Below are positions 41,471 to 49,004 of a stretch of DNA of 64,000 nt, piece after piece. The translations under genes and the position numbers were made by a program. Below the pieces are notes generated by a model, which searched no databases, was not told the DNA's origin, and saw nothing but the letters and a program-made list of their open reading frames with translations. Position 1 is the stretch's first letter. Each line of letters begins with the position of its first letter. This stretch comes from DASUPK01 sp963695675 (GTDB lineage Bacteria > Actinomycetota > Thermoleophilia > Solirubrobacterales > 70-9), in assembly GCA_963695675.1 (NCBI GenBank), contig CAVOGY010000002.1, positions 62,001-126,000 of the forward strand, written 5' to 3'.

Positions 41471-41800
41471 AGGACCAGTTGGAGCACGTCAGAGGCTGGA
41501 TCCCGCTTCAGCCGACATCGCCCAGGCAGTATCTCTCGACGGAGTACTGCTTTCCATGCAAAGCGCGCACCGGCACCGAACCTCGGTGCTGCTACCCACT
41601 TTTGCGGGGCGCGCCAATAACTGGTATGAATCAGGGTGAGTGGTCTGAGGAATGCCTGCCCAGGCAACGTCTTCGTTAAAGGCGGTTCGCAGGTTGTCTG
41701 CTCGGACACCCCCAGTGCCCCTCCTCCAAAAGGACAGTCGCAGCCTGACCGGTTGACGACTTGGACTTGGACCGCCAGCGGTCCGAGGAAGGAGGTTCAG
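41471..41800 (+). other. 330-bp intergenic region with possible structured leader
   Basis: The first part holds a second CATGCAAAGCG motif (41553). After the promoter at 41602 comes a transcribed leader of about 165 bases with a GC-rich series of possible stems and the hairpin GGACCGC-ca-GCGGTCC just before the ribosome site of the next gene. No open frame with gene-like features was seen. Confidence 0.4.
41602..41630 (+). promoter_or_regulatory. Promoter for the small zinc-ribbon gene
   Basis: -35 TTGCGG (41602-41607), 17-base spacer, -10 TATGAA (41625-41630). It is the best promoter match in the plus strand of this region. Confidence 0.55.
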
Positions 41801-42061
41801 ATGGACGTCCTAGCCTGTCTCTCGTGTGGGCGGCGGTATGCAGTGGATGGTGAAGGAGCTCTGGCAGGAGCGCGCTGCACCAACTGCAGGCGTGAGCTGG
41901 AGGTCGTCTCTCGCGGTGTGTCCCAGATGAGGCTGCTGGGACACCGCCGACCGTCTCCTGGACGTAGCCATACCGCGAAGAACGAGATCCGCTCCGCAAG
42001 CGACGTGGACGCCGAGATTGCCACGCTGGCGAAGCTGGCCAGGCAAGCGGGACGAGCCTGA
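41801..42061 (+). CDS. Small zinc-ribbon protein
   Basis: An 86-residue protein from ATG 41801, chosen because an excellent AAGGAGG site precedes it; an in-frame upstream start at 41636 would pass through the leader. Two knuckles LSCGRRY... and RCTNCRRELEVV (CxxC at about residues 6-9 and 28-31; the first is CLSC) suggest one bound zinc. The C-terminal third (DVDAEIATLAKLARQAGRA) is helical. Function unknown; it ends before a strong bidirectional terminator. Confidence 0.7.
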   Translation: MDVLACLSCGRRYAVDGEGALAGARCTNCRRELEVVSRGVSQMRLLGHRRPSPGRSHTAKNEIRSASDVDAEIATLAKLARQAGRA

Positions 42062-42134
42062 CGCGCCCCTGCGCTTGTTGATCCGAATTGAGCCCGCGAA
42101 TGCCCGCTGACGCGCGGATATCGGTTTTAGAAAA

Positions 42135-42163
42135 AAAGGGGGGCCGGCCGCCGGCCCCCCTTT
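42135..42163 (+). terminator. Strong bidirectional terminator
   Basis: A perfect 13-bp stem (AAAGGGGGGCCGG with CCGGCCCCCCTTT) and a 3-base loop, flanked by a run of seven A on one side and T on the other. It separates the plus-strand zinc ribbon from the minus-strand gene at 42182. Confidence 0.92.
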
Positions 42164-42181
42164 CAATCTCGTTCTGATCTC

Positions 42182-42613
42182 CTAGCTGGGCGGGGTGCCG
42201 TCCTGCTTTCGCGACTTGACGCAGTTCGCGTACACCGCCAGCTGCTGGTTTGCACCGGTGGGCCCGGTCACCCGCAGCCGCACCGTGAATCCACCCCCGG
42301 TGGGATATGCGTCGACGAACTGGTAATCCGTCGGGCTAGGTGGCGTACCCAGCCACTTGAACCCGCCGGCGGTCGCCTTCTTCGCGGCCGCGCACTGGAC
42401 CGAGAAGGTCTTCACCTGCAAAGACGCTGCGCCGGTGTCGTGGGTCTGTGACGCGAACTGGATCACCCCGGTGCCCGCGAGCCTGTCGCGGCTCGACGGC
42501 TCGAAGTCGGCCAGCCTCAGGTTCCCAGCCGCGATTGCGGTTCCCGCCAGCGCGAGGATTACCGCGATCACGCCCAAGATGATGCCTGGGCTTGGCATCC
42601 GAAATCGCTTCAT
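42182..42613 (-). CDS. Small secreted protein
   Basis: A 143-residue exported protein from ATG 42613 (MKRFRMPSPGIILGVIAVIL). The signal peptide or N-terminal anchor spans about residues 9-29 (ending TAIAAG). The mature part has CAAAKK and NCVKS, a probable disulfide pair, and beta segments (FTVRLRVTGPT). Proteins with this start are frequent in Solirubrobacterales-like genomes, by my recollection, and have no known role. It ends at the bidirectional terminator. Confidence 0.68.
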   Translation of the reverse strand: MKRFRMPSPGIILGVIAVILALAGTAIAAGNLRLADFEPSSRDRLAGTGVIQFASQTHDTGAASLQVKTFSVQCAAAKKATAGGFKWLGTPPSPTDYQFVDAYPTGGGFTVRLRVTGPTGANQQLAVYANCVKSRKQDGTPPS

Positions 42614-42777
42614 AGTCCTGCCTTTCTGGATTGACTAAATATCCCTCGTCGCAGGTTGCCCCGAGAGGCGTCGTGCTAATCCTCGAAACGCTGCTGACGC
42701 CCACCTGCTGGCAGCAACGATTGAGGCCAGCCAGAACCGCTGCTTCCCAGGTAAAGCGGTTATCTCGCATCGCAGCT

Positions 42778-43434
42778 CTAACCGAAGGGGCGACCGCTCG
42801 GTCGTGAGGCGATCGACCACCGCCAGGGAGGTTCCTCGCCCGGCGGGAACAGGTAGTGGTCACGACCGGGGAGCGTCTCCAACGGAACCAGTGCAGGGTG
42901 GTCCTCGAGGTTCAGCCGGATGCTCGAGGCCGCGGCGATCTCAGCCGGCCCGGCGGTGCGCACGATCCGGTCCCAGCCAAGCCCGGGCCGGTAGAGCCAG
43001 TAGGTGACTCGCACCCGCCCGCCCGAGCGGCGCTCGTCGTCCACCGAGGTGAACTCGGTGACCCGGCGGCCCGACGAGGTGAGTCCCGCGTGCGTGCCCG
43101 GCGAGGCGCAGCTCTGCCGCCGGCAGTAACGGAAGTCCACCGGAAGCTCTGCGCCGGCGACGGTCGGCTGGGGCGCGAGGTACCGGACCAGCTTCCCGAG
43201 CGGAAAGCCGTAGGCCAGGGCAAGGGGGTTCCGCCGGCAGGGGATCGGATAGCGCGGAGCGCACGCGATCCGCCTGGCGAGCATCTCGCCGAGCTCGCGA
43301 TCCGCCTGTCGCTGTGGGGATGCCACCAGCGCGGCAATCGCGACCACGATCAGCAACCCGATCATCCCGGCGAGCGCCAGGTACTCGACCGAGGCGGCGC
43401 CCCGGCGCCACGGTTGGCGAGCGTCAGGCACCAC
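42778..43434 (-). CDS. TadE/Flp-like secreted pilin-type protein
   Basis: A 218-residue protein from GTG 43434. The N terminus RRGAASVEYLALAGMIGLLI (residues 10-29) has the RRG-A-S-EY-helix pattern of TadE-like and pilin-type secreted proteins. The C-terminal half is soluble with several Cys (CAPRYPIPC, YCRRQSCASPG). The last 40 residues are duplicated as the remnant at 40221-40337. A role in Tad pili or another surface structure is possible, but no tad assembly genes are nearby. Confidence 0.65.
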   Translation of the reverse strand: MVPDARQPWRRGAASVEYLALAGMIGLLIVVAIAALVASPQRQADRELGEMLARRIACAPRYPIPCRRNPLALAYGFPLGKLVRYLAPQPTVAGAELPVDFRYCRRQSCASPGTHAGLTSSGRRVTEFTSVDDERRSGGRVRVTYWLYRPGLGWDRIVRTAGPAEIAAASSIRLNLEDHPALVPLETLPGRDHYLFPPGEEPPWRWSIASRPSGRPFG

Positions 43435-43520
43435 CGCACGTTCGCCCGGGGGGTGTGTCGTCCGGCGCGCCCTCCGTGCCGAATGCGCGGCGGATGAGTG
43501 CCGCGCTCTATGATCGACCC

Positions 43521-43790
43521 ATGGAAGGCTTTGGTGGTCTATTTGGCGATCCGGAGGAGATGCGGCGCCGCATGGAGGAGCTCCAGGAGCAGATGCAGGG
43601 GGCTCAGAAGGTGGCCTGGGCCGACAACGCGATCAAGCTCGCGGTCGAGATGACGGTGGCGGCGATCAGCTCGCTCGAGCTGAGCGGCTCGACCGACGAG
43701 CAGGCGGTCCAGGTGCGCGACGCGATCAGGATCGTCTTCCCCGAGGCGGTGACCCTGGTGAGGGAGGCCCGGGAGGGCCTTCAGGACTAG
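43521..43790 (+). CDS. Small helical protein
   Basis: An 89-residue protein from ATG 43521. It starts MEGFGGLFGDPEEMRRRMEE, reminiscent of nucleoid-associated YbaB proteins at the N terminus, followed by helix-forming LQEQMQGAQKVAWADNAIKL and EQAVQVRDAIRIVFPEAV. The YbaB core is not clearly present, so it is left unnamed. It is followed by an SDR 26 bases later on the same strand. Confidence 0.6.
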   Translation: MEGFGGLFGDPEEMRRRMEELQEQMQGAQKVAWADNAIKLAVEMTVAAISSLELSGSTDEQAVQVRDAIRIVFPEAVTLVREAREGLQD

Positions 43791-43815
43791 TCCGGCCGTG
43801 GCATCAACCATCTAA

Positions 43816-44619
43816 GTGGGCCTGCCGGAACCCTCGGTCAGCAACTCCGCGCTCGTCACCGGTGCCTCGTCGGGAATCGGCGCGGCGATCGCGGCGGAGC
43901 TCGCCTCCCGCGGCTATTCGCTCGCCCTCGTGGCGCGGCGCGAGGAGCGGCTGCGAAGCCTCGCGACGGAGCTGGCCTCCGATCATGGCATCGACGCCGA
44001 CTTCATCGCCTGCGACCTCGCCGACCCCGCCGAGCGAGATCGCCTGATGGACGAGCTCGGGGGCCGTGGCCGAGCGGTCGAGTTGCTGGTCAACAACGCC
44101 GGCTTCGGGCACCAGGCCGACTTTGCTCCCAGCCCGCGGGAGCGCATGGTCGAGATGGTCAGGCTGAACGTCGAGGCTGTCGTCGACCTGACCAGCCGGT
44201 TCCTCGGGCCGATGGTCGAGAAGGGGCGCGGCGGCGTGATCAACATCGCCTCCACCGCTGCCTTTCAGCCACTCCCGGGCTCGGCGGTCTACGCGGCCAG
44301 CAAGGCATTCGTCCTCTCCTTCAGCGAGGCGATCCGCACGGAGCTGCGCGGCTCCGGCGTCACGGTCACCGCCGTCTGCCCCGGGCCGGTCAAGACCGAG
44401 TTCACCGAGGTCGCCGGCGTCGGGGGGGTCGAAGAGCGGACGCCGGGCGCCGTTTGGATGACGGCCGAGGAGATCGCCCGCCACGCCGTGGACGGCGCGA
44501 AGCGCGACCGTCGCGTCGTCGTTCCAGGCACGCTGAACCGCGCCGCCGCCCTTGCTGGCCAGCACAGCCCCAGGGCCGTCGCTCTGCCGCTGATCAGCCG
44601 GATCTGGCGCAACATCTAG
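43816..44619 (+). CDS. Short-chain dehydrogenase/reductase (SDR)
   Basis: A 267-residue classical SDR from GTG 43816: VTGASSGIGAAIAAELASRG (about residue 14), NNAGFGHQ (about 92), INIASTAAFQPL with Ser, and YAASKAFVLS with catalytic Tyr and Lys (about 158). The C-terminal RISRIWRNI is typical of the dhrs7-like subgroup. Substrate unknown. It precedes an alpha/beta hydrolase by four bases, so the two are co-expressed. Confidence 0.82.
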   Translation: MGLPEPSVSNSALVTGASSGIGAAIAAELASRGYSLALVARREERLRSLATELASDHGIDADFIACDLADPAERDRLMDELGGRGRAVELLVNNAGFGHQADFAPSPRERMVEMVRLNVEAVVDLTSRFLGPMVEKGRGGVINIASTAAFQPLPGSAVYAASKAFVLSFSEAIRTELRGSGVTVTAVCPGPVKTEFTEVAGVGGVEERTPGAVWMTAEEIARHAVDGAKRDRRVVVPGTLNRAAALAGQHSPRAVALPLISRIWRNI

Positions 44620-44623
44620 CTAG

Positions 44624-45415
44624 ATGCCGACCCTCGAGGCTCGCGGCGTGGAGATCGCGTGGAGCGAGCGAGGTGATGGTGCTCCGGTCCTGTTGATCCA
44701 TGAGACCGCGGCCACGGGGGCGATCTGGGGACCGGTCGCCGGCTCGGTGTCCGAGCGGTCCCGGGCGATCTTCTATGACCGGCGTGGGTGGGGCCGCTCG
44801 AGCGCCCCGGATGAGTACGGGCGGACCACGGTTGAGGAGCAGAGCGAGGACGCCGTCACCCTGATCGAGCGGGTCGCCGGTGAGCCCACGGTCGTCTGCG
44901 GGGCAAGCCTGGGAGCTGTGATCGGCCTCGACCTGCTGCTTCGGCGCGCCGATGCCGTCTCCGCTGCGGTGCTGATCGAACCGCCGCTGCTGCAGCTGCT
45001 CCCGGTTGCGACCGAGGCCCTCTCCGATGACCGTCGCCGCCTGGAGGGCGCGGCTGCCACCGGTGACGACGTGATCGAGCTCTACCTCTCTGGCGGCCTG
45101 CCCGCGCTGGGAGCGGGGGTCGGCCGGCTCCCGGAGTCCATGGCGACCGCCGCACGGGAGCGACCCGGGAGCGTGATGGCTGAGCTCGGCATCGCCTCCG
45201 AATGGCGGGCGCCGCTGTCGCGCCTGGCGGCCGTCGAGCGTCCGTCGGCGATCGTCACCGCGGCCTCGACGCCGCCGTTGCTCCGCGATGCATCTACCGC
45301 ACTGGCGGGGCGGCTCGCCCGTAGCACCTCCCGCGAGGTCGATTCGGGTGCGCGGGCCCCGCACGTCGGAGCCGCTGGGCAGGTCGCGACACTGCTCCTG
45401 GAGCTCAGTCCGTAG
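44624..45415 (+). CDS. Alpha/beta hydrolase
   Basis: A 263-residue hydrolase from ATG 44624. It has the oxyanion loop HETAATGAIW (about residue 27), YDRRGWGRSSAPDEYG (about 53), the nucleophile elbow VCGASLGAVIG (Ser about residue 92) and a likely catalytic His in RAPHVGAAGQV near the C terminus. Length and motifs suit the family of small esterases and lactonases. Its end overlaps the convergent gene at 45405 by 11 bases. Confidence 0.82.
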   Translation: MPTLEARGVEIAWSERGDGAPVLLIHETAATGAIWGPVAGSVSERSRAIFYDRRGWGRSSAPDEYGRTTVEEQSEDAVTLIERVAGEPTVVCGASLGAVIGLDLLLRRADAVSAAVLIEPPLLQLLPVATEALSDDRRRLEGAAATGDDVIELYLSGGLPALGAGVGRLPESMATAARERPGSVMAELGIASEWRAPLSRLAAVERPSAIVTAASTPPLLRDASTALAGRLARSTSREVDSGARAPHVGAAGQVATLLLELSP

Positions 45416-46118
45416 GCGGAAGCGGCTCCGCCTGCACTTCGACCACGCCGCCCCGGCGGGCCAGCACCGCGCCGGACTCCAGGAAGACAGCGATGAACGC
45501 TGTTGGGATCGCCGCCAGGACGGTGATCACGGCGTCGATCGAGAACGCCGCGAGTCCGCGACCAGTGCCGGGGCGAAGCCGCCCAGAGGCTGCCTCGGAG
45601 GCGAAATCGCGATGGAAGGTGAGCAGGTTGAGGAGCGTCTGCCACATCGAGGCCATCCCCGGCCGGACCAAATGGCGGACACGCCGGACCTCGAGCCCCC
45701 GGCGGGCGAGAAGCAGGCGGAGCGCGCGAGGCGTCGGCTCGATCCCGTTATGCGAGGGCGCGCCGCCAGGCGCGACCCGTTTGGGGTTGGGCCTGAGTGC
45801 GGCCCAGTTCTCCGCTCCGAGCCAAGCCTGAAGGCTCGCCGCGTTGGCTGCGCGTACCACAACACGCTCGCCGCGCCGCTCCCGACCGGACATGAGCGCC
45901 TCGACCGCAGCCTCGGGCGAGGGGATCGCATTCCGCGCGGCGGCGAGCCCGCAGCTCTCGCAACGATCGATCACCTCGTCCTCTCGCCCGCCGTAGCCGG
46001 CGGCCTCGACCCAGGCGAAGAGCGGCTCGCCGCAGGCGGGGCAGCGCGGCGCATTCGGCGCGGCTCCCTGCTGGAGGCTGACGGCGCGCCCCCGCCGGGT
46101 GCTCAGTCCGATCGGCAT
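45405..46118 (-). CDS. Zinc-ribbon protein with methyltransferase-like C-terminal part, carrying a repeat insertion
   Basis: A 237-residue protein from ATG 46118. The N-terminal zinc ribbon has CPACGEPLF (about residue 25) and CESCGLAAARN (about 53). After NWAALRPN the frame runs through palindromic repeat copy F (45749-45790), which adds KRVAPGGAPSHNG, then returns to PTPRALRLLLARRGLEVRRV and a membrane-like helix AFSIDAVITVLAAIPTAFIAV near the C terminus. The C-terminal part resembles the last third of a SAM methyltransferase family, but the SAM site is not present. No function recognised. Confidence 0.6.
   Translation of the reverse strand: MPIGLSTRRGRAVSLQQGAAPNAPRCPACGEPLFAWVEAAGYGGREDEVIDRCESCGLAAARNAIPSPEAAVEALMSGRERRGERVVVRAANAASLQAWLGAENWAALRPNPKRVAPGGAPSHNGIEPTPRALRLLLARRGLEVRRVRHLVRPGMASMWQTLLNLLTFHRDFASEAASGRLRPGTGRGLAAFSIDAVITVLAAIPTAFIAVFLESGAVLARRGGVVEVQAEPLPPTD
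45749..45790 (+). repeat. Palindromic repeat family 1, copy F (core), inside a gene
   Basis: TTATGCGAGGGCGCGCC-gcca-GGCGCGACCCGTTTGGGG. It keeps the reading frame of the gene at 45405-46118 on the other strand. Confidence 0.75.
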
Positions 46119-46123
46119 TCGGC

Positions 46124-47263
46124 TCAGCCCTCTACGGGAATCAGCTGCTCGACCCCTTCCACCTGCCAGCGGACGTCGAACCGATCAAGGCCGCGGAGGA
46201 ACTCCTTTGGATCGTAGGCCTGCGAAGGAGCCAGGCCTCCGCGCGCCTCGAAACCGCGGAGGGCGGCGAGGAGCGCTCCCCGGGCCACCGAAGCGGCTGT
46301 CAGGCCGTAGACGTCCCGTCCGCTGATCACGCCCTTGCGCTCGACCTCACCGAGCTTCGCTTCGCAGACGATCATCCACCGCATCCTCGCCCGCTGCTCC
46401 GGCGCGGGCCCCTCGGGGAGTCGGGAGATGACAGATTCGGCGAGGCGCTTCAGCGGCGTTCTCATCGCCAGCCCGGCGGGCCGCATCGTCGCGGCAAAGA
46501 GCGGCGCAAGCCGTTCGCTGGAGAAAGCCGACGCGTTCATGGTCGAGCGCACATTGCGGGTGGGAATGTGCCGCGGCACGGTGATCTGCTCACCCGAGGG
46601 ATAGCGGATCATGCGCCGGCGGCCGACGGGAGCGGGAAACTCGTACGTGCCCCTCGAGGCGTTGCCGCCCGCCTCAACCCACTTCATGTTCCTCCACTCC
46701 AGGTCGTTGCCGCTGATGATCTCCAGGGTGCTGCGGGCGGTTCCCTGGCTCGGCGTGAAGTTCTGCCAGCAGTAGTGCACCGAGAGCTCGTCGAGCTCGC
46801 CCATGCCATCGGACGTGAGCGAGGCGATCATGTCGCCTGGGACGTAGTCGAAACCCATCGCGGGTATCACCGCGACCTCTGCTTCGGATGCTCCCGGCCC
46901 GTATCGCTCGAGGGCCAGCTTCATGTAGGGCTGCTCGCCCGTGGTGTCCAGGTAGTGCGTCGCGGTTTCCACCGCCGCGGCGAGCACCGGCTCGCCGAAG
47001 CGGACGAAGGGACCGGCGCAATCGACCACCACGGAGCAGTTGGCGAGCAACTGCCGCAGCGACGCGGGGTCGTCGAGGGTCGCCTGCCGCGCCGTGATGT
47101 CCCCCTCAAGCTCGGCGGCGAGAACGTCGAGCTTGCGGCGGTTGCGGCCAGAGACGATCAGCTCCGCCCCTGCGTCCGCGAGCTCGGCCGCGACCAGCCG
47201 GCCGGTGTATCCGGTGGCTCCGTAGACGGCGATTGGGCCCTGCTGCCGGGAGATAAGCGGCAT
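46124..47263 (-). CDS. Saccharopine dehydrogenase-like NAD(P) oxidoreductase
   Basis: A 379-residue protein from ATG 47263 (MPLISRQQGPIAVYGATGY). The Rossmann motif is AVYGATGYTGRLVAAELADAG (quoted in part), followed by SGRNRRKLDVLAAEL and VDCAGPFVRFGEP, the pattern of the saccharopine dehydrogenase/trans-acting enoyl reductase family. The region PAMGFDYVPGDM near residue 140 is also typical. In actinobacteria such proteins often act in lipid or polyketide reduction rather than lysine metabolism. An upstream extension of the open frame to 47413 is rejected as it covers a divergent remnant. Confidence 0.8.
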   Translation of the reverse strand: MPLISRQQGPIAVYGATGYTGRLVAAELADAGAELIVSGRNRRKLDVLAAELEGDITARQATLDDPASLRQLLANCSVVVDCAGPFVRFGEPVLAAAVETATHYLDTTGEQPYMKLALERYGPGASEAEVAVIPAMGFDYVPGDMIASLTSDGMGELDELSVHYCWQNFTPSQGTARSTLEIISGNDLEWRNMKWVEAGGNASRGTYEFPAPVGRRRMIRYPSGEQITVPRHIPTRNVRSTMNASAFSSERLAPLFAATMRPAGLAMRTPLKRLAESVISRLPEGPAPEQRARMRWMIVCEAKLGEVERKGVISGRDVYGLTAASVARGALLAALRGFEARGGLAPSQAYDPKEFLRGLDRFDVRWQVEGVEQLIPVEG

Positions 47264-47287
47264 CGCGGCCAAGATACAGTCCTCCCA

Positions 47288-47492
47288 TGCAGCTCCGCGA
47301 GACCATGACCGGCGCTGATCGTGCTCTACAGGGTCCACAGGCTGCCGGGTGATGGAGGGAGGACGGCTCGCCGGGATCGTCAGCCTCGATGACATCGCCG
47401 TTCGCATGAGCAATCTCGAGGTCGCCCGGCAGATGAGCGCCGGCGTGAACGAGGGCGCGCTGCCCGAGTTCTATCTCCAAGAGCGCGGTTAG
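47288..47492 (+). pseudogene. Remnant of a CBS-domain protein gene
   Basis: The start MQLRETMT at 47288 looks like the first residues of a CBS-domain protein, and after a lost middle the frame (47352-47492) reads RLAGIVSLDDIAVRM and ends ALPEFYLQERG, the typical C terminus of such proteins. The pieces are in different frames with most of both CBS motifs deleted. Confidence 0.55.
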
Positions 47493-47508
47493 ACAGACTC
47501 CCCGATCC

Positions 47509-48621
47509 GTGAACGCGCTCCCGAGCAAACAGGAGCTGCTCGCCTACCAGGCCAGGTGGATGCGGCGTGCGGGCGCAGCTGCCGTGGCCGGTGCATTCAT
47601 CGTGACGGCGGCGACGGTGCTGCAGCGCGCCGGCCTGAACGTTCCTAGCGGCAACTCGGACGCCGATCAGTTGGCGTTCACGCATGCGCACAGCGCGCGT
47701 CTGATTCTCTCGTCGGTGATTCAGGGGGTCGGGTTCTCCCTTTTCCTGGCCCCGCTGCTCTTCCTTTTCCGGTCGGCGCAGGGCAGAGCCGAGCGAGTTC
47801 GCGGAGCGTTAGTCGGTCTGGTCGTGCTCGGACCGCTGGCCTTCGGCGCCGGATTGGCGATCTCCGCGGTCGGCACCTCGCATTCCGCGGACAAGTTCGC
47901 CCAACAGGCTCCTGCTGTCGAGCGCCAGGCGCGTGAGCGGGCACAGGCGGCCGCATCGGCGCCCACCCAGCGACCTGATCAGAAAGCAAAGCCCGGGAAA
48001 TCCGGTGCGACCTCCACCCCGACCACCACGGCGACCTCCACCAGCGGAACGAACACCTCGACCGGCTCCGGTGCTACCACGACGGCGGCGAAGCCCAAGA
48101 CTCCGGAGCAGGCAGCGAGCGAAGCACGGGAGGGTCTCGCCGACCACCTGAACAAGCACACCACGCTGCTGCTGGTCGGCAGCCTCGTCTCGACGATCGG
48201 GATACTCGCCCTGGTCTTCGGGTTGATCTACACGCCCCTCTGGGCTATGCGTGTAGGGCTGCTGACGCGCTTCTGGGGCGCGCTGGGCATGGCCACCGGC
48301 TTTGCCCTGCTCCTTCTCGGTCTCGTAGGAATCGCCTTGATCGTCCTCTGGTTTGCCGCACTTGGGCTGATGTTTCTCGGCAGGTGGCCCAGACCGCTGC
48401 CTCCGGCCTGGGCGGCAGGCGAGGCGGTCCCCTGGCCGCGGCCCGGAGAGGACATCGGGCCGCCGCTCGAGGAGCCGGGCCGCTCCGGCACCGTCGAGGG
48501 CAGTGGTAGGGAGATCTCCGAGCCAGGCCTGCCGGAGAACGGTGGACCGGCGCAGGCTCCCGAGCAGCCCGGCGACGAGACCCAGGGCCCGCGGCGCAAG
48601 AAGCGCAAGCGGCGTAAGTGA
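47509..48621 (+). CDS. Membrane protein with low-complexity loop
   Basis: A 370-residue protein from GTG 47509. Helices lie at about residues 21-38, 66-85, 98-118, 232-254 and 261-300. Between the halves, at about residues 145-200, is a Thr/Ser/Ala-rich loop (TSTPTTTATSTSGTNTSTGS), probably outside the membrane. The C terminus is hydrophilic and ends RRKKRKRRK. No family was recognised. It is convergent with the VOC protein, whose stop is three bases away. Confidence 0.65.
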   Translation: MNALPSKQELLAYQARWMRRAGAAAVAGAFIVTAATVLQRAGLNVPSGNSDADQLAFTHAHSARLILSSVIQGVGFSLFLAPLLFLFRSAQGRAERVRGALVGLVVLGPLAFGAGLAISAVGTSHSADKFAQQAPAVERQARERAQAAASAPTQRPDQKAKPGKSGATSTPTTTATSTSGTNTSTGSGATTTAAKPKTPEQAASEAREGLADHLNKHTTLLLVGSLVSTIGILALVFGLIYTPLWAMRVGLLTRFWGALGMATGFALLLLGLVGIALIVLWFAALGLMFLGRWPRPLPPAWAAGEAVPWPRPGEDIGPPLEEPGRSGTVEGSGREISEPGLPENGGPAQAPEQPGDETQGPRRKKRKRRK

Positions 48622-48624
48622 GGA

Positions 48625-48984
48625 TCAGGCCTTGGGTGGCGGCGGCGCTGCCATCAGCTCCACCCGGTGCCCGCCCGGAGCGATCGCGAAGGCCCGATCG
48701 GCGCCCCAGAGCTGGCGCGTGTCCTCGACCTGGAAGCCCGCGTCCCGCAGGCGCCGCTTCGCCTCGGCGTGGTCGGAGGCGACCACGGCCGCATGACCGA
48801 GCGCGGGGGCGGTGTGGCCCTCGGTGAGGATCAGGTGGATCTGGGTGGCGTCCCGCTCCAGCCAGCGGACCGAGTCGCCGAGGACGTCGGCTGCCGGTAC
48901 CTCCTCGAAGCCGAGCAGCCCCCAGAACTCGACCGAGCGGTCGGCCTCGTCGGGCGGGATCTCGAGCGAGACGTGATGAAGCAC
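48625..48984 (-). CDS. VOC-superfamily (glyoxalase-like) protein
   Basis: A 119-residue protein from GTG 48984 (MLHHVSLEIPPDEADRSVEF). The vicinal-oxygen-chelate fold shows FWGLLGFEEVPAADVLG, VRWLERDATQIHLIL, and the end FAIAPGGHRVELMAAP, with metal-binding candidates His4/His5 and Glu near residue 110. Members include glyoxalases, dioxygenases and drug-binding proteins. Substrate unknown. Confidence 0.78.
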   Translation of the reverse strand: MLHHVSLEIPPDEADRSVEFWGLLGFEEVPAADVLGDSVRWLERDATQIHLILTEGHTAPALGHAAVVASDHAEAKRRLRDAGFQVEDTRQLWGADRAFAIAPGGHRVELMAAPPPPKA

Positions 48985-49004
48985 GCCGCCAGGATCTCAG
49001 ACGG

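Noticed and set aside
41540..41600. Possible c-di-GMP (GEMM-I) riboswitch around CATGCAAAGCGCGCACCGG
   Set aside because: The GCAAAGC and GCTACC pieces recall GEMM, but the upstream GGGCAAACC-like half and the tetraloop pairing are not present, and the promoter lies downstream of it.
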